Shown here piece by piece: positions 1-8,165 of a stretch of 58,210 bases of DNA (position 1 is its first letter; the number at the start of each line of letters is the position of its first letter). This DNA is from Bacillota bacterium (GTDB taxonomy: Bacteria > Bacillota > Negativicutes > Sporomusales > Sporomusaceae). Below the pieces are notes generated by a model that made no database searches, was not told where the DNA came from, and saw only the letters and a program-made list of their open reading frames with translations. A program made the translations under genes and the position numbers. Location of the stretch: assembly GCA_023388195.1 (NCBI GenBank), contig JAEWGR010000113.1, forward strand, positions 1 to 58,210. The letters are read 5' to 3'.

Positions 1-12
1 CACCTGTCTCAA
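1..12 (-). promoter_or_regulatory. Cobalamin riboswitch Z, 5' end only (cut by window edge)
   Basis: Read on the minus strand, the first twelve bases give GAGACAGGTG, identical to the 5' start of riboswitch A (about 292-303). The rest lies beyond the left edge. It begins only about 20 bases after the U-tract of A's terminator, with no room for a gene or a separate promoter, so A and Z are probably in tandem on one transcript. The match is short, so the call depends on its identity to the neighbouring copy. Confidence 0.6.
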
Positions 13-22
13 CCCTATTCAA

Positions 23-62
23 TTAAATAAATAAACCCCTCCAGCGGCAATGCGGGAGGGGT
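23..62 (-). terminator. Terminator of riboswitch A
   Basis: The minus strand has an 8-bp stem ACCCCTCC/GGAGGGGT (35-62) followed by a T-rich run at 34-23. It lies about 40 bases after the P13 arm of riboswitch A, the usual place for a transcription-terminating expression platform. Read-through would lead directly into riboswitch Z. Confidence 0.75.
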
Positions 63-100
63 AGTTAATCAACAATAGCATAGCAAATAAACTGTGCCAT

Positions 101-303
101 TAATCCCCTCCCCATCGCTCGTGGGTAAAAATCGGTGACTGTCAAACAGGCAGTTCTCCTGGCTCCGGCTCATGGCTCAGCCAAACCTTCCCAGAACGCA
201 ATGTCCCAGTGGCATATCTTGGCTTCACTCCCCGTTACAGTGGCGGGACCGCGCCGGTATTACACCGGTCTTCCCTATTAAGCCCCGTAGGGCACCTGTC
301 TCA
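101..303 (-). promoter_or_regulatory. Cobalamin riboswitch A
   Basis: The minus strand shows the full cobalamin aptamer: a 5' GAGACAGGTGCC, the core CGCGGTCCCGCCACTGTAA (about 235-254), GCCACTGGGA, the GAGCCAGGAGAACTGCC box (about 150-166) and the 3' P13 hairpin CCCACGAGCGATGGGG, whose loop pairs with L5. It has its own promoter at 347-375 and terminator at 23-62. No gene lies between it and the next riboswitch at the left edge, so its target must lie outside the window. Confidence 0.95.
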
Positions 304-471
304 AAGATGCATATTTGATTTTTCGGATTTATTATCATCCGGAATCATACTAACACAATCTTGCTGGTAAGTCAATTTTGTTTTTCCACAGGCAAGCTAG
401 CATAAAGCGTTGACTGCTTGGGTAATGGCCGGCCTCAGAACGGCGGCAGAAGCCGCCAGGGCCCTTAAGGC
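304..471 (-). other. Non-coding stretch between riboswitches B and A
   Basis: This gap holds no convincing gene. It contains a strong hairpin GGCGGC-TTCT-GCCGCC (442-457) and the promoter of riboswitch A. A 30-codon minus-strand ORF (397-489, Ala-rich and hydrophobic) begins inside the terminator stem at 483-497 and has only a weak GGGG upstream, so it is not called as a gene. Confidence 0.5.
347..375 (-). promoter_or_regulatory. Promoter of riboswitch A
   Basis: On the minus strand TTGACT (375-370) is separated by 17 bases from TAGTAT (352-347). The riboswitch starts about 45 bases downstream. The spacing and hexamers fit a housekeeping sigma factor. Confidence 0.6.
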
Positions 472-628
472 AAAAAAAGAAAGGGTCATAATGACCCCGT
501 GCCAAACAGGCACAACATCTATGAATTACAAGAAGGAGGAGTATATTAGAAAACTCCCGGCTGCCATTAGCTGCCGGGAGAGATTCTACAGAATGCCAAA
601 TATAAACTCCTGGTTAGTAACCAGGAGT
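472..628 (-). terminator. Tandem terminator hairpins after riboswitch B
   Basis: Three hairpins follow riboswitch B in order: CTCCTGG/CCAGGAG at 628-606, CTCCCGGC/GCCGGGAG at 580-554 followed by TTTTCT, and GGGTCA/TGACCC at 497-483 followed by TTTCTTTTTTT. The same three-hairpin layout follows riboswitch F upstream of cbiK, which suggests B's leader was duplicated from a gene-bearing copy. Here no gene follows. Confidence 0.7.
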
Positions 629-648
629 AAAATTTCAGTGAAGCACTG

Positions 649-851
649 TAATTCCCTCCCCATCGCCCGTGGGTAAAACCGGAAACCGTTAGCTAGGCAG
701 TTCTTCTGGCTCTGGATCATAGCGCACCAAGCCTTCCCGGGACACAGACATCCCAGTGGCCTACCTTGGCTTCGACTCCCCATTACAGTGGCGGGACCGC
801 GCCGGCATTCCACCGGTCTTCCCTATTAAGCCCCGCAGGGCACCTAACTCA
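649..851 (-). promoter_or_regulatory. Cobalamin riboswitch B (no adjacent target gene)
   Basis: The minus strand carries all aptamer boxes: CGCGGTCCCGCCACTGTAA around 786-804, the box ending AGAACTGCC near 700, and the P13 arm CCCACGGGCGATGGGG around 657-672. It lies just after cbiZ-1 with its own promoter and is followed by three terminator-like hairpins and then by riboswitch A. No ORF with a good ribosome binding site follows, so it is an orphan or a distal regulator of a gene beyond A and Z. Confidence 0.93.
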
Positions 852-895
852 TTTTATTAAATTGTTAAACGTGGTTTTTTTCACTAACTATTATG

Positions 896-925
896 ATCCT
901 ATCATGCCGCCCCAGAGCCTGTCAA
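896..925 (-). promoter_or_regulatory. Promoter of riboswitch B
   Basis: On the minus strand TTGACA (925-920), just past the cbiZ-1 stop codon, is separated by 18 bases from TAGGAT (901-896). It lies 45 bases before the aptamer. Confidence 0.5.
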
Positions 926-933
926 CAAAAATT

Positions 934-2091
934 TTACTGCTGCATTCTGCTGGCCACAATCCTGACCATCAGTCCTGACCAGGCCCGGACGCTGGATTCC
1001 AGCTCATCGGTTGCCGTCAGAGGTGATAAGACCCCGTACTTACCGGCTGTCAACCGTAATAAATCATTGCCGGCCCGGGTCAGTTCATCGCCGTTTAACA
1101 GCTGCCACTGGAACTGATCCAGCAGGTGCACATATAACGATGTGCCTGTTACCAGTTCCGGTTCTTTATCCACATGGCGCAGGGCGGTCACAAAGCGCTG
1201 TTTGTCAATGCTCCCATACTCCTGCTGATATAGTTGGTACAAGGCATCCTCGGTCACGCCGAAACGGTTCATCCGCCGCAGCACACTATGTTGTTTTTCA
1301 GGCGATAACCCGGTCTGCCGCAGCAAAGCTTCTTTGACTGCCTGCTTTACCGTGCGGCCAATCAGTTCACCCAGCTTGGAATGCTTGCCTGCATCTTCAA
1401 AATAAAGCGGCGATCCCGGGTTCGCGATTACCATGGTCTGGTCGGTGCCGGAACCGGTAGCCAAGCCGGTCGAATACCGGCTGCCGGCCAGCAGCTCCTG
1501 CAGGGCTGCAGTTTTGGCTTCCGTGCAGGTTACCAGCGCCCGGGCCATTGTCCCGTTAGGTATGTCCGCATCAATGACCAGCATAATATTAATCGTTCCC
1601 GGTTTATGCAAAGTCGTTTTCTTGCCGGGGCCATAATAATCAGCCGGATCACCGGCCCGTCCGCCGTTGCCTTCTACCCCGCCGGTAACAATGGCGGTTA
1701 CCGTAAGGGCCTGATAACTTGCAGACTGGATGGCGACATTCTCCATAGACGCCGCTGTCCCCATGCCGGTTACACTGCCGGGATTAAAGCCCAGCCGTTT
1801 GGCAACCCCCTGCATATATGCCAGGTAGGTTGCGGCATCGACACCGGTTGCGCCTTTCATATCATGATTGAACACTGCTTTCAGGTTATGATGGTAACCA
1901 CCGTTTAACAGGGATGTACTCAATACCTCCCGCGGTTTGTTAAAGGCAACCACAACACTGGTCTCTTCCCGGTAAACCGAATCGCCGGTTGATAACGTAT
2001 AGAGCTTTACCTGCTCACTGCCATAACAGGGAACCGCGTTATAACAAAAAACAACCATAAGCAATAGCCCCAGTCTCTGATATAGTTTCAA
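934..2091 (-). CDS. cbiZ: Adenosylcobinamide amidohydrolase CbiZ, exported form
   Basis: CbiZ cleaves the amide linking the aminopropanol-nucleotide arm of cobamides or cobinamide to the corrin ring, giving cobyric acid for rebuilding with another lower ligand. The 385-residue protein carries the family hallmarks TCTEAKTAALQEL and ATGSGTDQT and aligns along its length with the second copy at 20678-21820. Unlike that copy it starts with a signal-peptide-like segment (residues 1-25: basic MKLYQR, hydrophobic LGLLLMVVFC, then small residues), so it is probably periplasmic or membrane-anchored. The start is TTG, seven bases after GGAGGG. It is the last gene of the riboswitch C operon, and riboswitch B begins just downstream. 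Export is inferred. Confidence 0.9.
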   Translation of the reverse strand: MKLYQRLGLLLMVVFCYNAVPCYGSEQVKLYTLSTGDSVYREETSVVVAFNKPREVLSTSLLNGGYHHNLKAVFNHDMKGATGVDAATYLAYMQGVAKRLGFNPGSVTGMGTAASMENVAIQSASYQALTVTAIVTGGVEGNGGRAGDPADYYGPGKKTTLHKPGTINIMLVIDADIPNGTMARALVTCTEAKTAALQELLAGSRYSTGLATGSGTDQTMVIANPGSPLYFEDAGKHSKLGELIGRTVKQAVKEALLRQTGLSPEKQHSVLRRMNRFGVTEDALYQLYQQEYGSIDKQRFVTALRHVDKEPELVTGTSLYVHLLDQFQWQLLNGDELTRAGNDLLRLTAGKYGVLSPLTATDELESSVRAWSGLMVRIVASRMQQ

Positions 2092-2245
2092 TTATCTGCC
2101 CTCCTTTACCAGTTGCAGCATTATGCAGCAAACTGTTTTATCGCTTTCGAAACACTGACTCTACTATGGCTTGATATGAAACAATTAGATGAACGAATTA
2201 TTTTGATTCGTATTTGCTGCTAAAATATGGATGTAGGTAACGATT

Positions 2246-2932
2246 TTAGCTTATCATACTTTGGTAAATCAACTGAATATTGTAATCGCCGATCCCATAC
2301 TCAGCAAATCTTGCATTGATTTCTTTTATAACTTGTTGCCTGCTGCACCTATCCCGGACCAGCTTCCCTATGGCCAGTCTGATTGCGCCTGTAGGCGAAA
2401 GATAGTCTTCATAAAGTTTGATGCCCTCATTCATTTCAGGAAAAACAGGGTATTGCTGCCGCAGGAATTGCCTGTGCACAAGAACATCCCTGTATAGCCC
2501 GTAATAACCTTCCGGATTAATCTCATATGCCTTATGTTCTATAGCCTGCAAATTACTATAACGCCAGAAATCGTGACGAATGATATGCAGTCGCACTGCC
2601 CCCTGGTATTGAACAGCATCCAAATAGGCACACAGGGTTAACACATTGATCTGGCAAAACATATCGCCATCAAACCACAGATGGATCTCTGTATGGGAAT
2701 GGTTCAACAGCTGATCAAGCTCAGCCACCACCAATTCCGCATACCGCTCATAGGCCACCTGCAGGCTGTCCGCCCGCCGGCGGAAAAACTCCTCACTAAA
2801 AATATCCTCACTGCATGTACCGGTAATCATAGATTCGTTGAAAGCGATAATATCCTGACCGGCAGGGCATTTACCGGCCAGAAAGTTTTTTGCTATAGAT
2901 CCGTTCGCAATATGTAACACCACAATTATCAC
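2246..2932 (-). CDS. DUF1835-like protein
   Basis: The start resembles the DUF1835 pattern of a hydrophobic strand ending in LHIANGS followed by an acidic (FNES) segment. That family is poorly characterised and often found near transcriptional regulators. The protein has 228 residues, no signal peptide and no membrane segment. It lies between a small membrane protein and cbiZ-1 in the riboswitch C operon, suggesting a role linked to corrinoids, but its function cannot be read from sequence. Translation probably starts at a GTG; 2932 gives the longest form, and the GTG at 2923, five bases after AGGTGA, is equally likely. Confidence 0.75.
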   Translation of the reverse strand: MIIVVLHIANGSIAKNFLAGKCPAGQDIIAFNESMITGTCSEDIFSEEFFRRRADSLQVAYERYAELVVAELDQLLNHSHTEIHLWFDGDMFCQINVLTLCAYLDAVQYQGAVRLHIIRHDFWRYSNLQAIEHKAYEINPEGYYGLYRDVLVHRQFLRQQYPVFPEMNEGIKLYEDYLSPTGAIRLAIGKLVRDRCSRQQVIKEINARFAEYGIGDYNIQLIYQSMIS

Positions 2933-2952
2933 CTGCTATCTTCTATAATCTG

Positions 2953-3099
2953 TCATCCCCGGAGCCGCTTCTGCTCAGCCGCCTGCTTTCTGGCCTGCTG
3001 CCAGGCAATAAGATAATCATTGATAATGTCCAGAACAATATAGAGTAAAAAGCCGGCAATCCCCGTACCAATCGTAAGATGGTCAGGAAGCGGCGGCAT
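2953..3099 (-). CDS. Small single-span membrane protein
   Basis: A 48-residue ORF starts with ATG seven bases after GGGAG. It has one hydrophobic segment (residues 9-28, including GIAGFLLYIVLDII) and a basic, Gln/Lys-rich tail. It sits between btuD and the DUF1835 gene in a tightly packed operon. It is not a family I recognise; a transporter accessory subunit is possible. Confidence 0.6.
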   Translation of the reverse strand: MPPLPDHLTIGTGIAGFLLYIVLDIINDYLIAWQQARKQAAEQKRLRG

Positions 3100-3207
3100 C
3101 ACTGCACTCCCGGTTGGCCAAAAAAACAACCCATTCCATGGAAATTCCTCCCAAACCAATATCGGTTTTGTAGAAAAACACCAGAGCTCTCTGGGATACA
3201 GGCAGAC

Positions 3208-4470
3208 TTATTGCACAGTCCCTCCAGGCTTGTGCAGACTGTGCATCTCATGATAAAACGCAGCAGTAGTCATAACCCTCACATTATTTTTAGCCAGCAA
3301 TTGCTTGTATAGCGCGGCAGCCTTGCCGCCTGTATAATCCCGGCCGGCAATCGGGCTGTCTTCGAGAACGATTAATTTTTCCGCCTTCATTGCCGCCTCC
3401 AGATTGCCAAGATTGCTGCGGCCAACATGTAAACTGCATAGTACCGTCACATCCGCCCTTGCCACAAGCTTTTCATTCTCAGCAGCAGACGCCCCATCAC
3501 TGTCTGCGAAAGGCTTGGTAATTACATGCTCATCGGCAAAAATCCTGGCCGCCTCCGCATCGCTGTCCCCTTCAGCGACCACACCCACGCTGACCTGAAA
3601 ACCCGCTGTCGCCAGCCGCCGGATTACAGGGCAGCCACAGCCGCCACCGGCAATCACATGTACACGGGGCTGCAGTTCGTTCTCGTCTTGGCCCAGCCCG
3701 GCAAATACTTCCACACTGCCGGTAACCGGGTTATGGACGACCTGCACCGGCAATCCGTACGCCTGCGACAAATACTCTTTGGTCAGCACAGTGGTCGGTG
3801 GTCCGTCAGCCAACAAACCGCCCTGGGCAATCAACAACAGACGCGAGCAAAAACGGGCCGCCGCACTCAGGTCGTGCACCACCAGTAATATGGTTTTGCC
3901 CTGATGGCACAGGCGCTGGCAAAACCGGAATATCTCCTCCTGATACACGACATCCAGGCCGGTCATGGGCTCGTCCAAAAACAAGATCGGTGTCTGCTGA
4001 GCCAGCACCTTGGCCAGCAGCACCCGTTGCTTCTGACCGCCGGAAATATTAGCCAGCGGGGTATCGGCCAGACTGTAAACATCTGTATACTCCATACTTT
4101 CGCGAATAATCTTCTCATCGTCCGGGCTTTCTCCCTGCCACCAGGAGAGATAGGGATAGCGGCCGGCGGCAACAACCTCTTTGCTGGTGTAGCCGAAGCC
4201 AATCTCAACTGCCTGCTGCAGAAAGGCTACCTGTTTGGCCAGTGCTTTCTCGGAGATAGTCCCCACCTCCCGGCCAAACAGCTCTACCCGGCCGCCTTTA
4301 CGGGGCAGCAGTCCCCGCATGGTCCGCAGCAGAGTACTCTTCCCTGCCCCATTGGCACCAATAATACCAATAAGCTCCCCCTGGCCGACAGAGAAGGCTA
4401 TGTCCTGCAGCACAATTTTTTTCTCATAGCCGGCACTCAAGGCCTGCACATTAATAATGGCACGATTCAT
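3208..4470 (-). CDS. btuD: Corrinoid ABC transporter ATPase (BtuD-like) with C-terminal domain
   Basis: This ATPase should power corrinoid (or siderophore/haem-type) import with the BtuC permease encoded seven bases upstream. It has Walker A GANGAGKS (38-45), signature ISGGQ (143-147), Walker B ILFLDE (162-167) and the family's usual switch His. At 420 residues it is longer than E. coli BtuD because of a Rossmann-like domain (about 270-410) with a Gly-rich IAGGGCGC turn and a DYTGGKA segment. That extension is familiar from archaeal and clostridial cobalamin-type ATPases and may sense a ligand. It is the only BtuD-type ATPase here, so it may also serve the BtuF/BtuC pair at 11924-13981. Confidence 0.9.
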   Translation of the reverse strand: MNRAIINVQALSAGYEKKIVLQDIAFSVGQGELIGIIGANGAGKSTLLRTMRGLLPRKGGRVELFGREVGTISEKALAKQVAFLQQAVEIGFGYTSKEVVAAGRYPYLSWWQGESPDDEKIIRESMEYTDVYSLADTPLANISGGQKQRVLLAKVLAQQTPILFLDEPMTGLDVVYQEEIFRFCQRLCHQGKTILLVVHDLSAAARFCSRLLLIAQGGLLADGPPTTVLTKEYLSQAYGLPVQVVHNPVTGSVEVFAGLGQDENELQPRVHVIAGGGCGCPVIRRLATAGFQVSVGVVAEGDSDAEAARIFADEHVITKPFADSDGASAAENEKLVARADVTVLCSLHVGRSNLGNLEAAMKAEKLIVLEDSPIAGRDYTGGKAAALYKQLLAKNNVRVMTTAAFYHEMHSLHKPGGTVQ

Positions 4471-4476
4471 AGCCCC

Positions 4477-5508
4477 TTACTCCTTTCGCTGCGCCCGGCG
4501 CAGTAAATATAGAAAATACGGTGCCCCCAGCAGGGCGGTTATTATACCGACGCGAATCTCAATAACCCCAAACAGGCTGCGCCCCAGCGTATCACAGGCC
4601 ACCAGAAAAGTGCCGCCGGCCAGTGCAGACACCGGCAACAGCTGCCGGTGGTCAGGCCCGACAAGGAATCGCATCATATGGGGAATCATCAAGCCGACAA
4701 AACCAATACTGCCGCTGATGCAAACTGCGGCTGCCGTGGCCGTAGCGGCTAAGCCCAGAAAAATCAGCCGGTAGCGGATGACATGGAGGCCAACACTGCG
4801 GGCCTCGGTTTCCCCCAGGGCCAGAATATTTAAATGGCGGGACATAAAAAATAAAATAATAACAGCAGCCATAATGGGTCCGATAGCCAGCGTAATATGC
4901 TCCCACCGCCTGTAGTCCAACCCGCCGACAATCCAAAACAAATATTCCCGCAGCCGCTGCTCGTTTAAAATCATCAGCACTGCATTCGTCAGGGCACCGG
5001 TAAACGAATTGACTGCAACCCCGGCCAGCAGCAACACCATGACCGGAATCTTTCCCTGCCGCACGGCCAGCAGGAGGATAATACCTAAAGCAAAAACAGA
5101 CCCAACCACGGCAAACAGGGGCATGACATAGAGGCTTGCCCCGGTTAGGCCCAGGGCAATGGCAATTACAGCACCAAGAGCCGCACCGCTGGACAGACCG
5201 AGAATGCCGGGCTCCGCCAGGGGATTGGAGAAAATACCCTGCATAACAGCCCCGGACACAGCCAACGCTGCACCAACCAACAGGCCGGCAATAATTCGGG
5301 GCAGTCTGATATGCCAGATGACAGCGTACGTCTCTGCCAGCTTTGTATAATCACCACTTCTAAAATCGGTGCCGCCGGCCACAATAGCCGAGTAGACCGT
5401 GCCGGGCGAATAAAAGGTCTGCCCGAAACAGAGACTGCCCACCGCCGTGAGGATACAAACAGCCACCAGCAGGCTCCATTTGGTTCGATAACTCCATTTG
5501 TTCATCAT
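4477..5508 (-). CDS. btuC: Corrinoid ABC transporter permease (BtuC/FecCD family)
   Basis: This 343-residue polytopic protein belongs to the FecCD/BtuC family, shown by RLPRIIAGLLVGAALAVSG, the FSNPLAEPGILGLSSGA loop and the GSIGFVGLMIPHMMR coupling helix near the C-terminus. About ten membrane helices are visible. It starts with ATG ATG after AAAGGAG. It is the first gene after riboswitch C and partners the ATPase immediately downstream. A dedicated BtuF is missing from this operon, so it may use either BtuF encoded elsewhere in the island. Confidence 0.92.
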   Translation of the reverse strand: MMNKWSYRTKWSLLVAVCILTAVGSLCFGQTFYSPGTVYSAIVAGGTDFRSGDYTKLAETYAVIWHIRLPRIIAGLLVGAALAVSGAVMQGIFSNPLAEPGILGLSSGAALGAVIAIALGLTGASLYVMPLFAVVGSVFALGIILLLAVRQGKIPVMVLLLAGVAVNSFTGALTNAVLMILNEQRLREYLFWIVGGLDYRRWEHITLAIGPIMAAVIILFFMSRHLNILALGETEARSVGLHVIRYRLIFLGLAATATAAAVCISGSIGFVGLMIPHMMRFLVGPDHRQLLPVSALAGGTFLVACDTLGRSLFGVIEIRVGIITALLGAPYFLYLLRRAQRKE

Positions 5509-5627
5509 CTAACTCCTTTATCTCCAGGTGCACATTCACGTCACGGCCTTTTATGGTTGTACTTCCGGTCACGAAAAGTCCCGGCCCAGGACAAAGCAGC
5601 TATGGCAGTAACAGATACTAGCTTACC

Positions 5628-5701
5628 CCGGACATAATTACTATATAGGAAAGCCAATAAAGAGCAGCCGCCTTTGTTGGTTTTCCTATATCTAAGTCCG
5701 G
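5628..5701 (-). repeat. Long imperfect inverted repeat in the riboswitch C leader
   Basis: CCGGAC (5628-5633) pairs with GTCCGG (5696-5701), enclosing a longer arm of about 15 bases (5643-5657 with 5676-5691, ATATAGGAAA... with ...TTTTCCTATAT). The 74-base element lies between the riboswitch C terminator and the btuC start. It has no ORF. It could be an RNA structure affecting btuC expression or a small remnant element. Confidence 0.55.
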
Positions 5702-5755
5702 TCGTGTACAAGGGAACGAACCAGGTATCCGGTTTTAAACCTGATTCACACTAAC

Positions 5756-5785
5756 AAAAAACCTCTCCGCAATATGCGGAGAGGT
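5756..5785 (-). terminator. Terminator of riboswitch C
   Basis: On the minus strand ACCTCTCCGCA pairs with TGCGGAGAGGT and is followed by TTTTTTG. It lies about 70 bases after the aptamer and before btuC, consistent with cobalamin-dependent termination. Confidence 0.8.
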
Positions 5786-5854
5786 GAGTGTCATACAAGA
5801 TAGAACCTGCCACTGTCGATGTCCGCAAAAAAGCAACCGGAAACGACGTGTTCC

Positions 5855-6056
5855 TTAAATCCCCTCCTCATCGCTCGTGAGTAAAAACGGTGATTGACAG
5901 ACAGGCAGTTCTCCTGGCTTTGTTCATTGCTCCTCCAAACCTTCCCAAAACGCAATTGTTTCAGTGGTATACCTTGGATTCACTCCCATTACAGTGGCGG
6001 GACCGCGCCGGCATTACACCGTTCTTCCCTATTAAGCCCTATTGGCACCTGACTCA
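5855..6056 (-). promoter_or_regulatory. Cobalamin riboswitch C, upstream of btuCD operon
   Basis: The minus strand shows the 5' GAGTCAGGTGCC, the CGCGGTCCCGCCACTGTAAT core, the AAAGCCAGGAGAACTGCC box and the P13 arm CTCACGAGCGATGAGG. The P13 stem differs from that of the other copies by a compensatory change (CTCA/TGAG instead of CCCA/TGGG), which supports the fold. It leads btuC, btuD, the small membrane gene, the DUF1835 gene and cbiZ-1. Confidence 0.95.
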
Positions 6057-6095
6057 ACATATTTAATTGTGGCGCAATTTGTAAATATCAATACA

Positions 6096-6125
6096 AATAT
6101 AGCATTCTAAGACAAGTATTGTCAA
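6096..6125 (-). promoter_or_regulatory. Promoter of riboswitch C
   Basis: On the minus strand TTGACA (6125-6120) is separated by 18 bases from TATATT (6101-6096). It lies just past the stop codon of the upstream TonB-dependent receptor gene, so the btuCD operon can be transcribed independently. Confidence 0.65.
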
Positions 6126-6129
6126 TTAC

Positions 6130-8082
6130 CTAAAAGGTGTAATTGTAGCTGAGAACCCAGTTAAAAGGCAGATCCAGATTTTCATATTTATTCAGTGAGT
6201 TGTCCCGATCCAGAATATTATACAGGTTTAGAGTGACGATTTGATTTGAGTCCGGCTGATACCGGACTGTAGCATTGAGCTGGATGCGATCCGGTACATC
6301 GCTGACAGCCCCGTTGATTTTATAATAACTTACTTCCCTGTCCCCCAGATACAGGAAGTTCAGATTGGTCAGCCATTTGTCTTTATCATAGGTTACGTTG
6401 GCGGTTGTCTGAATCCGACTGTTACACTGCACCCAGGGCCCGTTTTCATTATTCTCGGGGTTAGAGTAACTAAAACCGACATTATATTTCCAATTGTTAT
6501 TAATAATTTTCGCATATTCCACTTCCACCCCAGTATTCCGGAAATCACCGGCATTGGTCATATACTGGGTGGTGCTGTTCGCATTTGGTTTCCAGACAAA
6601 CTGATCCTTGATATCCAAATGGTAGACTGCCAGCTTAACAGACTGATTGGCATCAATGATTTTTTTCAATCCTGTTTCATAATTCCAGCCCTGCTGAGGT
6701 TTCAATAGGTTAAAATCAGCCCCTTGTTTAGAAAAATACTGATTTATTGCCGGCATTTGGAACGACTTGCCGATATTGGTATACCAGGAGGTACGGTCAT
6801 CAATTTTATATAGGGTCTGCATCTGTGGCAGAAAGACAGATTCTGATTTGGCATAATCATCAACCAACTGTTCCCTGATCCCCAGGACTGTACTAAAACG
6901 GGGATTTACGGCATAGGTATAGGCCCCATAGACTGACAAACTATTGCGTAGTGCATTATCTTTTTTGACAGCAGTGCTGTTAGCCAAGCCATTATAGTGT
7001 TCCCGTGCCAAGGTTACACCGGCTACTAGGGTATCAAGCGAGTTGCGCATATACCAGGCTTTCTGACTATCCCAGTTTATACCATACATATCGTAGCGTT
7101 CGCTAATATCCCAAGTTTTACTTGAATAGGCATATTTGTCGCCAAAAGCATGTCTTTTATTAAATGCTAAAACTGATTTTATATTATTGTCTTTATCATC
7201 ATAAACGAGATTTATATTATGCCGCACATCATCATATTTAAATCGCTGATAATTGGTACCGTCGGCGTTAAAACGCGGACGGTTGGACTGCAAATCAGCA
7301 TAGGACCAGTTAAAATTGAGTTCATTACTTAATTGGGTTGTAAAATACAGGCTGTCCTTTGTACTGTTATCTAAGCCATAGGGTTGAACCGCGACATTTT
7401 TGGAAGTAGTAAGATTATCCCTTGATGTCCTGTCAACAGCACCAATATACTCGCGTTTGATATAGATTGCACTGCTGTCGAACTGGGAGCTTGCAGACCA
7501 GCTCTTATTGTAATTCCCCCCGGTTATGCCGATGGTATTTTGCTGACCACTGCCCGGCTTTTTAGTAATTATATTAACCACACCGGCCAATGCTTCCGCG
7601 CCATATAGTGTAGAACCAGCTCCTTTAAGAATTTCAATTCGCTCAACTGCTTCCAGCGGAATCCCGCTGGAGCTATTATAATTCAACAAGTTGGCTGGAG
7701 CGCCATTGATCAAAACCAGAGTTCCCTTATCAAGACCGCGTATAATGGTTCTGCTTGCTGACATACCATATTCATTGCCTGCTGGCCCAAAAAACACATT
7801 GTTAAAACCCAGCGTGAAATCCAGGGCATCGGCAACCGTACGGGCACCGGTGGCTTTAAGTTCTGCGGCGGTAATCACCGTTACCGATGCTGGCGTATTT
7901 AATTCTGTCGTTTCGCGACGCTGCGCCGTAACAACCACTGAATCCAAAATAAAGTTGGCTGCTTTTTCGTCTGGTGCCGCCAACGCGATACCAGACGATG
8001 CGAACATCAAATTGGTCAACAACATTCCTACTACTGTTTTTTTCCATGGAGCCGCTAATGTCATACTTTTTTGCTTTGTCAT
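6130..8082 (-). CDS. TonB-dependent outer-membrane receptor (BtuB-like)
   Basis: This 650-residue receptor has an N-terminal signal peptide (about 1-35, ending in GIALAA), a TonB-box-like SVVVTAQR segment, a plug domain containing ITAAELKATGARTVADALD and LKGAGSTLYGAEALAGVVNI, a 22-stranded-type barrel and a C-terminal aromatic end (NWVLSYNYTF) typical of outer-membrane insertion. It starts with ATG after GAGGGG. It is the last gene of the riboswitch D operon after btuF, btuC and cobN-1, so a corrinoid or related metallated tetrapyrrole is the likely cargo. Substrate specificity is inferred from context. Confidence 0.9.
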   Translation of the reverse strand: MTKQKSMTLAAPWKKTVVGMLLTNLMFASSGIALAAPDEKAANFILDSVVVTAQRRETTELNTPASVTVITAAELKATGARTVADALDFTLGFNNVFFGPAGNEYGMSASRTIIRGLDKGTLVLINGAPANLLNYNSSSGIPLEAVERIEILKGAGSTLYGAEALAGVVNIITKKPGSGQQNTIGITGGNYNKSWSASSQFDSSAIYIKREYIGAVDRTSRDNLTTSKNVAVQPYGLDNSTKDSLYFTTQLSNELNFNWSYADLQSNRPRFNADGTNYQRFKYDDVRHNINLVYDDKDNNIKSVLAFNKRHAFGDKYAYSSKTWDISERYDMYGINWDSQKAWYMRNSLDTLVAGVTLAREHYNGLANSTAVKKDNALRNSLSVYGAYTYAVNPRFSTVLGIREQLVDDYAKSESVFLPQMQTLYKIDDRTSWYTNIGKSFQMPAINQYFSKQGADFNLLKPQQGWNYETGLKKIIDANQSVKLAVYHLDIKDQFVWKPNANSTTQYMTNAGDFRNTGVEVEYAKIINNNWKYNVGFSYSNPENNENGPWVQCNSRIQTTANVTYDKDKWLTNLNFLYLGDREVSYYKINGAVSDVPDRIQLNATVRYQPDSNQIVTLNLYNILDRDNSLNKYENLDLPFNWVLSYNYTF

Positions 8083-8165
8083 TATAAGAACCCCTCTCCC
8101 AGATATAATATATATGCTTTTCCGCCTATTACGGCAGTAATACAGCTTTATTTCCGTCCCGCAGG

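Noticed and set aside
235..275. GGGACCGCG on the plus strand of each riboswitch looks like a T-box (TGGNACCGCG).
   Set aside because: It is the complement of the cobalamin core CGCGGTCCC. It recurs in all seven copies with the other cobalamin boxes on the minus strand, and no T-box specifier stem is present.
1011..1908. Long plus-strand ORFs opposite cbiZ-1 and similar ones opposite the cobN genes.
   Set aside because: They are antisense shadows of strongly supported minus-strand genes, lack ribosome binding sites and show no family resemblance.
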